Source: Candidatus Stahliibacteriota bacterium (lineage in GTDB: Bacteria; Hydrothermota; UBA3073). From it: DNA of 18,264 nt. The translations under genes were made by a program, and so were the position numbers. Within the stretch, counting starts at the first letter, position 1; every line of letters begins with the position of its first letter. Below the pieces are notes generated by a model. The model had not been told where the DNA came from. It searched no databases and saw only the letters and a program-made list of their open reading frames with translations. The stretch lies in assembly GCA_030627085.1 (NCBI GenBank), contig DAOUSS010000010.1, forward strand, positions 1-18,264, in the 5' to 3' direction. Shown here one piece after another: positions 7,745 to 14,175 of the stretch.

Positions 7745-8388
7745 AAACTTCCTCTAAAAATAGTAGTAGTAAACTTATTGTATTAACAGGAATAGATGGA
7801 AGTGGGAAAACTTCCATTCTTAAAAGATTATCTTTGCATCCTGAAAGATACCTCATTATTCCTGAAAAAAAAGATACTATAAAATCTTCATTTAACATAA
7901 GGAAAAATAAACGCCTGGGCAAGATAGTTCAGTCACTCCCCTCTAAAACACGGGCGTTATTTATTGCCAGTGGTATTTTCATAGAGTATGAAGCTATAAT
8001 ACTACCATCTTTACTTAGTGGAAAGGTAGTAATATGTAATTCGTATTATTATAATATATATGCTAAAGAAAAAATTTATGGAAAGGCTGATAAAATTTTA
8101 TATGAATTCTTATCTTCTTTGAGAAAACCTGATTTCATAATATTTATAGATATTCCACCAGAAAAGGCATATGAGCGAAAAACTTATTTAAATCCTTACG
8201 AATACATTGGTAAACCTAATAAATACAACTTTAGTAAATTTCAAAGGGAGGTTAGAAGTATTATTTTGGAAACCATTTCTGAAATCCCTCATAAAATTCT
8301 TAACATTTCTGCTCTATCCCTCGTCGAGGTTACAAAAGCAGTTAATAAGATAATATTGTCAGAAGTGTGTAAGCACAAGGAACCCTAA
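7741..8388 (+). CDS. Thymidylate-kinase-like P-loop kinase
   Basis: 215 aa from ATG 7741, overlapping the previous stop (ATGA) and preceded by AGGAAC; an in-frame TTG at 7693 is possible but would overlap far more. Walker A is GIDGSGKTS (17-25). The segment PDFIIFIDIPPEKAYERK (130-147) matches the strand-plus-lid of TMP kinases. The DR(Y/F/H) motif that holds the monophosphate in TMP kinases (usually VVICDR) reads VVICNSYYYN here, with Asn100-Ser101 replacing Asp-Arg. This suggests a different phosphate acceptor or altered activity. Being embedded in a sugar/phosphate modification operon, it may phosphorylate a nucleotide or sugar used by its neighbours (inference). Confidence 0.65.
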   Translation: MKTSSKNSSSKLIVLTGIDGSGKTSILKRLSLHPERYLIIPEKKDTIKSSFNIRKNKRLGKIVQSLPSKTRALFIASGIFIEYEAIILPSLLSGKVVICNSYYYNIYAKEKIYGKADKILYEFLSSLRKPDFIIFIDIPPEKAYERKTYLNPYEYIGKPNKYNFSKFQREVRSIILETISEIPHKILNISALSLVEVTKAVNKIILSEVCKHKEP

Positions 8389-8390
8389 AA

Positions 8391-9158
8391 ATGATTGCTT
8401 TATCCACTGCATCCCTTTATAAGGAGGATTTAAAAACGGTCTTTGAATGGGCCAAAGAAATAGGGTTCGAAGGAATAGAGCTAAATATTGACTATCGGCC
8501 AGAAACACAGGATAAAAAGTTGTTGTATAAGTTAAAAGAAACTTATCAATTTCCTATAGTAAGCATACACGTGCCTTGTAATTTTAGACATAGACGTCTA
8601 TGGGGCAGAGGGATGCGTATTAAGATAGAAAAGTCAACTGAAATAGCAAAATTTCTTGGTACACCCATTATAGTGACTCATGTTCCAATACTTTGGCAAT
8701 TTGAGTATGTTCACTGGCTTTCTGTAGACCTCAATGCTTTTGAGAAAGAGAAGGGTATTGTTATAGCTATCGAAAATATAGGCTTGACGCCTATTTTAGG
8801 GTTCAAATTTAACCTACATTGGTATAATCGATTAGAAGCTCTGTCAAGATTCTCTAATTTAACTCTTGATACTTCTCATTTGGGGAGTCTAGAAATTGAT
8901 ATTAGTAGAGCATACAAGTTATTACAGTATAAGATTAAGCATATTCATCTTTCTAATTACAGCAACGGGATTGAACATTGTTTGCTAACTTCAGAGGGGT
9001 TACCAATAAAAGAATTCTTAGAATATTTATCTAATGCGACATATCGGGGAGCTATTGTCTTAGAATTTTCCCCTTACAGCCTGGGGTATCCAGATTTAAA
9101 GAAAGTTAAAATGAACCTCCATCAAAACCTCGAGTTTTGCCATAAGTACTTCAGATAA
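8391..9158 (+). CDS. Sugar phosphate isomerase/epimerase-like TIM barrel (AP endonuclease 2 family)
   Basis: 255 aa from ATG 8391 with AAGGA at 8378-8382, two bases after the previous stop. The fold of the xylose-isomerase-like/AP-endonuclease-2 family is visible: FEGIELN near 26-32, VSIHVP with His60, VTHVP with His97, IAIEN with Glu128, LDTSH with Asp160 and His163, IHLSN with His186, and VLEFS with Glu225. These are the positions that bind the divalent metal in this family. It is the last gene of the tightly packed cluster, followed by 42 nt before the next gene. Likely cytoplasmic isomerisation or epimerisation of the sugar or polyol used in the pathway; the substrate is not readable from sequence. 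Confidence 0.72.
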   Translation: MIALSTASLYKEDLKTVFEWAKEIGFEGIELNIDYRPETQDKKLLYKLKETYQFPIVSIHVPCNFRHRRLWGRGMRIKIEKSTEIAKFLGTPIIVTHVPILWQFEYVHWLSVDLNAFEKEKGIVIAIENIGLTPILGFKFNLHWYNRLEALSRFSNLTLDTSHLGSLEIDISRAYKLLQYKIKHIHLSNYSNGIEHCLLTSEGLPIKEFLEYLSNATYRGAIVLEFSPYSLGYPDLKKVKMNLHQNLEFCHKYFR

Positions 9159-9200
9159 TAGGTAATAAAATAGCGATTTGAGAAAGCATTACTTGAAATT

Positions 9201-11255
9201 TTGAAAAAAATGAGAGTGTCAAGGGTTTTTAGTATCGTTCTTACATTTGTAGGGTTTGCTTTATCAGAGTCTATCTTGTTGTATGCTAATCCGTACATTA
9301 AAACTATTGTTGCTCATAGAGTTAAAGAACCTCCTTTAATAGATGGAAAATTACAGGATATTTGCTGGAAAAGTCTCAAGTCTTGTACTTCCTTTATCCA
9401 AAAAGAACCTCATAGAGAGGATCTAGCTACTGAACAAACTGAAGTTTATATAGTGTATAATCTTAACAAAATCTATTTTGGGTTTAAATGCTATGATTCA
9501 CAGCCAGATAAGATTGTGGCGACTCTAACCAAACGAGACGCTCAACTCTGGCAGGATGATGCAATTGGGATACTTCTTGATACCTTTCACGATCGTAGGT
9601 CATGCTATTTCTTTATGACTAATTTGCTTGGTGCCAAGTGTGATGGGCGAGTTAATGATGAGGGAAGGGTTGTTGATGATAAATGGGATGCTCACTGGGA
9701 AACTGCCTCTTCCATAACTCCAGATGGTTGGGAATGCGAGATAGCAATACCCTTTTCAGAAATTAGATATAAATATGAGGAAAATCCTGTCTGGGGAGTT
9801 AACTTTTACAGGACACAGAAATCCAAAAGAGAAGACTCTTATTGGGTCAATACTGGTGAGAATATTTTTGCGGTCTCTCAATTTGGTCGCCTTATAGGTC
9901 TCGAACTTCCCAAAGCAAGAAAGCCTATCGAATTTGTGCCTTATATTACAGGTAGATACGAACAACATGCAGAAATAGAATATAAAACCAGAATAGGTAT
10001 TGATGTGAAACGTTGCTTAGCTTCTAATCTTACTACCAATATAACACTATATCCAGATTTTGCCCATATTGAGGCGGACCAGGACCAATTTAATTTATCA
10101 TACCAAAAGGGTGAAGAATTATACTTGAGAGAGAAACGCCCTTTCTTCCTTGAGGGGATTGAACTGCTTGAGACACCGTTTAATCTTTTCTACACACGGA
10201 GGATGAATGAAATAATGTATGGAGGAAAAATTATGGGGAAAGTTTGGCATACTAATGTAGCGATTATGGATGTTCAAACCAGGGATACGGATGAAAACTT
10301 TTCCGTGTTAAGAGCACAAAGAGATATTTTAAGAAGAGGAACAATCGGTATTTTGGCCACTGATAACGAGTATTCTGAAGGTTATGGTCGTGCTTTAGCC
10401 TTAGATGGAAACATTCCCATTACTAAGGAAACTAGGATAAATACACAGATATGCAAAAGTATGAATCCACAAATTAAAGATAAGGACTGGGCAGGTCTTT
10501 TGGAAATGAAACATAAGGCTCATACATTTTCATTCGGTGGGAAATATGAGGACATTGGAGCAAACTTCAATATTAGACAAGGACTCATCCCTTATTACAG
10601 TATAGGTAAAAGAGGAGGCAATATCTGGGGTGAGTTGACCTATCCTCGGAATAAATATGGCTTAAAGTGGATTAAGTCTCGGATAAACTACGCAAGAAAA
10701 GAAAATCATGAAGGGGTATTAACTAATGAAAGCATAAGTCCATTGGTCCAGGTTCTTGGGAAAAACAATTTATACCTCTGGTTTTATGGGGATAGAAGTA
10801 TCCGGAGATATGGAGATGAGGTTTTCCATAATCATTCTATTACGATTGCAGTTTGTACAAACTATGGTGAACGTACCGGTTTCTGTGCCCAGTATCAATG
10901 GGGGAAACATTATAATTCTGATTTGCAATATATAATGGGAACAGCTGCTTTTACACCCATAAAGAATATTATGGTGGATCTCTGTGTGACAAATCTAAAA
11001 CTTGATAAGGAGAGTAAGTGGATTAGTAATATGGGGATAAACTATCAAATTAAGAATGACCTTTTCTGGCGAGTGTTCCTTCAAAATAATACTGAGGAGA
11101 AAACCCTTAAGGCCAATACCTTACTTGGTTACCAAATCTCTCCTCGAACAGTTCTATATCTGGCGTATAATGGGACAAGAGAAGAGTTTGGTAGCAATAA
11201 ATCTACAACCGACCAACTTATTTTTCTAAAGTTTACATATGGGCTCTCGCTATAA
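9201..11255 (+). CDS. DUF5916 outer-membrane protein with N-terminal CBM9-like domain
   Basis: 684 aa. The start is TTG 9201 or ATG 9210; neither has a clear ribosome binding site. A signal peptide is evident (basic start, then FSIVLTFVGFALS). Residues ~33-235 read as a carbohydrate-binding family-9-like beta sandwich (PPLIDGKLQDICW, WQDDAIGILLDTF, GWECEIAIPFSEIRY). A hallmark DUF5916 stretch follows: YPDFAHIEADQDQFNLS (284-300), LREKRPFFLEG (309-319) and FYTRRM (330-335). The rest alternates short strands and ends in FLKFTYGLSL, as in outer-membrane beta barrels with an aromatic C-terminus. Such proteins are common in FCB-group bacteria; their function is not settled. It may share a transcript with the upstream cluster, but the gap and change of theme make that uncertain. 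Confidence 0.75.
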   Translation: MKKMRVSRVFSIVLTFVGFALSESILLYANPYIKTIVAHRVKEPPLIDGKLQDICWKSLKSCTSFIQKEPHREDLATEQTEVYIVYNLNKIYFGFKCYDSQPDKIVATLTKRDAQLWQDDAIGILLDTFHDRRSCYFFMTNLLGAKCDGRVNDEGRVVDDKWDAHWETASSITPDGWECEIAIPFSEIRYKYEENPVWGVNFYRTQKSKREDSYWVNTGENIFAVSQFGRLIGLELPKARKPIEFVPYITGRYEQHAEIEYKTRIGIDVKRCLASNLTTNITLYPDFAHIEADQDQFNLSYQKGEELYLREKRPFFLEGIELLETPFNLFYTRRMNEIMYGGKIMGKVWHTNVAIMDVQTRDTDENFSVLRAQRDILRRGTIGILATDNEYSEGYGRALALDGNIPITKETRINTQICKSMNPQIKDKDWAGLLEMKHKAHTFSFGGKYEDIGANFNIRQGLIPYYSIGKRGGNIWGELTYPRNKYGLKWIKSRINYARKENHEGVLTNESISPLVQVLGKNNLYLWFYGDRSIRRYGDEVFHNHSITIAVCTNYGERTGFCAQYQWGKHYNSDLQYIMGTAAFTPIKNIMVDLCVTNLKLDKESKWISNMGINYQIKNDLFWRVFLQNNTEEKTLKANTLLGYQISPRTVLYLAYNGTREEFGSNKSTTDQLIFLKFTYGLSL

Positions 11256-11287
11256 AGTGAAATTGCTTAATCACAAATGAGTAGAAC

Positions 11288-11710
11288 ATGATGCTTCGAA
11301 TGCTGCTTGTCTTACTTTTTCCATCCCTTATTTTCTGCCAGTCCTATAGGGTAGAAAACTACCTCAATAAAACTCAAGCCTATCTTGATAGTGCTAAAGT
11401 TGTAGTTCAGTCCGATACCTCACTTTATTCCCTTCAAACCCTTGGCAAAATTTACCTTCTTCAAGGAAAATTCTTTGATGCCGAGAATGTCCTGGAAAGT
11501 GCCCTTGTTAAAAATCCAGAGGATACTACAACTCTCTATCTCCTTGCTCTCACATATTACCGCTCTGGCAACTTCACTGAGGCTCTTGAACTATTTGAAA
11601 AACTACCTGAAAGCCCAGAAGTCCTCTATTATCTGGGTAGAATCTATGCTGTGAAAAATTGTTGGGATGAAGCATTAGAGAGATTTCAAAAATCAAAAGT
11701 CAAAAATTAA
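11288..11710 (+). CDS. TPR-repeat protein, probable 5' part of a frameshifted TPR-transglutaminase gene
   Basis: 140 aa from ATG 11288 (a second ATG at 11291). Hydrophobic signal MLLVLLFPSLIFCQ; the Cys could hint at a lipoprotein, but Phe at -1 makes a poor lipobox. About three TPR-like helical pairs run from residue 45 (LQTLGKIYLLQGKFFDAENV, then LYLLALTYYRSGNFTEALEL and VLYYLGRIYAVKNCWDEALE). The frame then enters an A-rich heptad array (11684-11711) and stops at 11708-11710. The other frame is open from 11671 and continues as KDTLWTKLAEEE into a DUF3857-transglutaminase protein, a common partner of TPRs. The simplest reading is one exported protein split by repeat change, or an assembly error at the array. 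Confidence 0.65.
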   Translation: MMLRMLLVLLFPSLIFCQSYRVENYLNKTQAYLDSAKVVVQSDTSLYSLQTLGKIYLLQGKFFDAENVLESALVKNPEDTTTLYLLALTYYRSGNFTEALELFEKLPESPEVLYYLGRIYAVKNCWDEALERFQKSKVKN

Positions 11711-11711
11711 A
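11684..11711 (+). repeat. Degenerate heptad array H1 (4 units, AATCAAA type) at the frameshift
   Basis: Four consecutive 7-bp units share the pattern (A/T)(A/T/G)T(C/T)AAA. The array lies precisely where coding potential moves from frame 2 (TPRs) to frame 1 (linker to DUF3857). Such a shift needs a net insertion of 2 mod 3, for example two or five 7-bp units. It is the same unit type as the first half of the array at 12877-12939. Confidence 0.7.
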
Positions 11712-11811
11712 AGATACCCTATGGACTAAACTGGCTGAAGAAGAGATTAATACTATTGAGGGGACCAAGTCCCTGAAGCTTGAAGACCTTGAGCCTGAGA
11801 TACAAGAGCTT

Positions 11812-13704
11812 GTGAAATCTGCTCCATCTGGAGAAGATTATCCAGAGGCAGGGGCGCTTATTCTCCTTAAAGAGAAATCTCTAATAGTTGAAGAAAATGG
11901 TTCTACCACCACCATCCATGAGTTGATTAAAATCCTGAATTCACGAGGTAGAAGGAAATATGGTGAGGCAAAAATTGGATATGATGATACTTATGAATGG
12001 GTTGATATTGATTTTGCGAGGATTATTAAACCTTCGGGTGAGGTTGTAACCATTCCCAAAAAATTCTTTAAGACTACTACCCCTTATTCTAATTTTCCAC
12101 TCTATTCAAATTACAAAATCAAGGTTATATCATTCCCTGAAATCGAAGATGGCACAATTGTTGAATACAAAGTGACAAAAAGGAGAATAAGGTTACTGAA
12201 TGGGAACGATTTTTATGACAGATTCAGGATGAAAACAGGGGAACCCATAATCCTCCAGAGATATTCAGTAACCTGTCCGGAAAATCGAAAGATTCATATA
12301 AAATCTCCTAAGGGGTACAAACCAAAAACCTCCGTGACTCCTGCCGGTTCTCCTTCCGTGGAATTCCGTGGTTTAGAATGGGAAGTCAAAAATCAGGATG
12401 CAATTATTCCAGAGAGAACAATGCCTCCTTATGATGAAATCATCCCACAAATCTGGGTTTCGTCATTCAAGGACTGGAATGAAATTTATGAATGGTGGAA
12501 ATCTCTTTATCAGGATAGGAGCAAGCCAGGTGAATCAATTGAAAAGAAAGTTATGGAAATAGTGAAGGAGGCCAAAGCCTCTACTCCAAGTATGAAGACG
12601 AAAGCGATATATGAATGGGTGGCACAAAATATAAGGTATGTTGCATTAGAATATGGTGAAGGTGGATTTAAACCACATAAAGTTACAGAGGTTTTCAAAA
12701 ATAGATACGGCGACTGTAAAGACCAAGCGCTGCTACTTGTTTCAATGCTAAAGTGTACGGGTATAGAAGCCTATCCCGTGCTCATAGGAGTGGAAAGGAG
12801 ACTATTTGATGAAGATATTCCGATGATTCAATTCAATCACTGTATAGTCGCAGTATGTCCTGACACCACTTTATTAAATCAAAAATCAAAACGCAAAAAT
12901 CAAAAACACTATTCACGATTCACTATTAACTATTCACTGCCCCTTTTTCTTGACCCAACACAGGAAACCTGCCCTTATGGTTATCTTCCCTCACACAATC
13001 AGGATAAAATTTGTATGGTCTTCTTTGATAATAGGTATAAATTCTTAAAAACACCGCTATTTGAATCTTACACAAACAGGGAAATAAGGGAGATAAGAAT
13101 TGTGGTAAATGAAGATGGATCTATTGATGCAGAGAAAAAAGGTGTTGCTTATGGTGAGAAGTGTATGGGACTCAGGTATTATCTAAAGCATAGTAAGCCC
13201 ACCAGAAGGAAGGAGGTTCTGGAGAGTGAGATATCAAATTTCTGTCCAGGCGGAGAACTCATAGACTATTCTATCTCCAATCTTGATAGTATCTCTCTCC
13301 CCCTTTGTATTACTGAAAGATTTCATGTCCCCGAATGGCTCAAGAAGGTTGGGGACGATAGAGTGAGTTTTAAGCTCCCGACTGTAGTTATCAATATCCA
13401 AGGGATAGATAAAGAGGAGAGAAGATATCCAATAGATTATAGACATACAGAATCCAAAGAATATAACATAAAAGTTGAACTCCCTCCTGGTATGAAACCA
13501 ATCCTTCTGCCAGAAAATCTCGTCCTCAAAGATAAATATGCTTCATTTTCATACACTGTAGAGGATAAAAAAGACACCATCCAGATTAAAATATCCTATA
13601 ACCGTGATTCTGTGAGGATACCGAAAGAAGACTATAAGGAGTGGAAACTATTCAGTGAAAAAGTGCGGATGAAACTTTCTGAAGAGATTGTTCTCTCGAA
13701 ATAG
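11812..13704 (+). CDS. DUF3857 and transglutaminase-like protein (3' part of the interrupted gene)
   Basis: 630 aa from GTG 11812, though the frame is open from 11671 and this GTG has no convincing ribosome site; it is probably the continuation of the TPR gene at 11288. The DUF3857 domain spans roughly 30-190 (TIHELIKILNSRGRRKYGEA, ARIIKPSGEVVTIPKKFF, EDGTIVEYKV). The transglutaminase-like core follows: KAIYEWVAQNIRYVAL, then Cys302 in YGDCKDQA, His343 in FNHCIVAV and Asp381 in FLDPT, a complete Cys-His-Asp triad. Residues 356-376 are encoded by a 7-bp repeat array and swell the His-Asp spacing from about 17 to 38. Expected to act outside the cytoplasm once joined to the upstream signal peptide. 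Substrate unknown; many homologues have only structural or protease-like roles. Confidence 0.8.
   Translation: MKSAPSGEDYPEAGALILLKEKSLIVEENGSTTTIHELIKILNSRGRRKYGEAKIGYDDTYEWVDIDFARIIKPSGEVVTIPKKFFKTTTPYSNFPLYSNYKIKVISFPEIEDGTIVEYKVTKRRIRLLNGNDFYDRFRMKTGEPIILQRYSVTCPENRKIHIKSPKGYKPKTSVTPAGSPSVEFRGLEWEVKNQDAIIPERTMPPYDEIIPQIWVSSFKDWNEIYEWWKSLYQDRSKPGESIEKKVMEIVKEAKASTPSMKTKAIYEWVAQNIRYVALEYGEGGFKPHKVTEVFKNRYGDCKDQALLLVSMLKCTGIEAYPVLIGVERRLFDEDIPMIQFNHCIVAVCPDTTLLNQKSKRKNQKHYSRFTINYSLPLFLDPTQETCPYGYLPSHNQDKICMVFFDNRYKFLKTPLFESYTNREIREIRIVVNEDGSIDAEKKGVAYGEKCMGLRYYLKHSKPTRRKEVLESEISNFCPGGELIDYSISNLDSISLPLCITERFHVPEWLKKVGDDRVSFKLPTVVINIQGIDKEERRYPIDYRHTESKEYNIKVELPPGMKPILLPENLVLKDKYASFSYTVEDKKDTIQIKISYNRDSVRIPKEDYKEWKLFSEKVRMKLSEEIVLSK
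12877..12939 (+). repeat. Degenerate heptad array H2 (9 units, 63 bp) inside the transglutaminase domain
   Basis: Nine consecutive 7-bp units. The first four are AATCAAA-like, the fifth is a hybrid (AACACTA), and the last four are TTCACTA-like. The 63 bp equal exactly 21 codons and stay in frame, replacing nothing: the flanking residues TTLL and PLFLDPT would join smoothly without it. It encodes a basic, polar stretch starting NQKSKRKNQK. Confidence 0.85.
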
Positions 13705-13715
13705 CCCCCTTTATT

Positions 13716-13750
13716 CAGCAAACAGTAAGCAGTAGGGAGTAAGCAGTAGG
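13716..13750 (+). repeat. Degenerate heptad array H3 (5 units, CAGTAAG/CAGTAGG type)
   Basis: Five consecutive 7-bp units vary around CAGTA(A/G)G, and a sixth imperfect unit follows at 13751-13757. The array lies directly after the stop of the transglutaminase gene. It shares its unit type with the array at 13801-13828. Confidence 0.75.
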
Positions 13751-13753
13751 CAG

Positions 13754-13792
13754 GTAGGGGCAACCTCCTCATACGAGCCGTATGGCTGGTTG
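13754..13792 (+). repeat. Hairpin repeat element GTAGGGGCAACCTCC, intergenic copy
   Basis: CAACC (13761-13765) pairs with GGTTG (13788-13792), and inside it CATACG (13770-13775) pairs with CGTATG (13779-13784) around an AGC loop. The first 15 bases (13754-13768) match 17241-17255 at 14 of 15 positions, where a related hairpin sits inside a coding sequence. It is flanked on both sides by heptad arrays. Confidence 0.5.
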
Positions 13793-13800
13793 GGAGAAAT

Positions 13801-13828
13801 CAGTAAACAGTGAGCAGTAATCGGCAGG
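13801..13828 (+). repeat. Degenerate heptad array H4 (4 units, CAGTAAA type)
   Basis: Three clear units (CAGTAAA, CAGTGAG, CAGTAAT) and a weaker fourth unit. It is the same type as the array at 13716-13750, from which it is separated by the hairpin element. Confidence 0.6.
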
Positions 13829-13877
13829 CTAATTTCATGAAATATAGGAATATCAAAACCCAATAACGATCGGGGTT

Positions 13878-13910
13878 AGGAAACACCTCCTACAGTTTTT
13901 CCTATTTTTT
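13878..13910 (+). terminator. Weak terminator-like hairpin with T-run
   Basis: AGGAAA (13878-13883) pairs with TTTCCT (13898-13903), followed by ATTTTTT (13904-13910). The stem is short and A/T-rich with a 14-nt loop, so the call is tentative. Its place, after the repeats and before the next promoter, fits termination of the upstream transcript. Confidence 0.3.
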
Positions 13911-13949
13911 ACCGTGCATAAACCGTAACTTTTGCCTTAAAGATTTTGG

Positions 13950-13978
13950 TTGACAGAAAAACGATTTTATGGTATACT
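13950..13978 (+). promoter_or_regulatory. Consensus sigma-70 promoter
   Basis: TTGACA at 13950-13955 and TATACT at 13973-13978 are separated by exactly 17 bp: a perfect -35 and a one-mismatch -10. Transcription should start near 13985, about 190 nt before the ABC transporter gene, which would leave a long untranslated leader. It is the clearest promoter in the window. Confidence 0.8.
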
Positions 13979-14074
13979 TACCAAAGCCAAAAATGGGTAA
14001 AGACAAAAATAACGCTTACAGAGTTTAGTTCAACACAGATTAGGCAAGTGTAGGATAGTGAAATACCGCTAACG

Positions 14075-14103
14075 GAGATCGCAGTAGCAAGCTACTGCAC
14101 TCC
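14075..14103 (+). promoter_or_regulatory. Palindromic hairpin in the leader of the ABC transporter transcript
   Basis: GCAGTAGC and GCTACTGC (14081-14098) are perfect inverted repeats separated by AA. GGAG (14075-14078) and CTCC (14100-14103) can extend the stem. No T-run follows, so it is not a terminator. It could be a regulatory hairpin or an operator-like site. I do not recognise a riboswitch class. Confidence 0.4.
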
Positions 14104-14175
14104 AAATTAGAACTGAAGTCCCACTACTACAAACTCATTTGACTTTCGGCTTTCTAAATTTCTCCTTTATTACAT

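Larger units (their letters stand above)
13705..14175 (+). other. 471-bp intergenic region with repeats, hairpins, a promoter and an untranslated leader
   Basis: No convincing gene on either strand. In order it holds a five-unit heptad array (13716-13750), a hairpin element (13754-13792), a second heptad array (13801-13828), a weak terminator-like structure (13878-13910), a consensus sigma-70 promoter (13950-13978), and a leader of about 190 nt with a palindrome at 14081-14098. Confidence 0.6.

Noticed and set aside
11684..11711. Programmed -1 frameshift joining the TPR and transglutaminase ORFs
   Set aside because: The A-rich stretch has no X-XXY-YYZ slippery heptamer and no clear downstream pseudoknot; a repeat-length change explains it better.
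13716..13828. CRISPR array
   Set aside because: Units are only 7 bp, degenerate, directly abutting and without unique spacers; no cas genes nearby.
14081..14098. Intrinsic terminator
   Set aside because: The palindrome is perfect but is followed by A/C-rich sequence, not a T-run.
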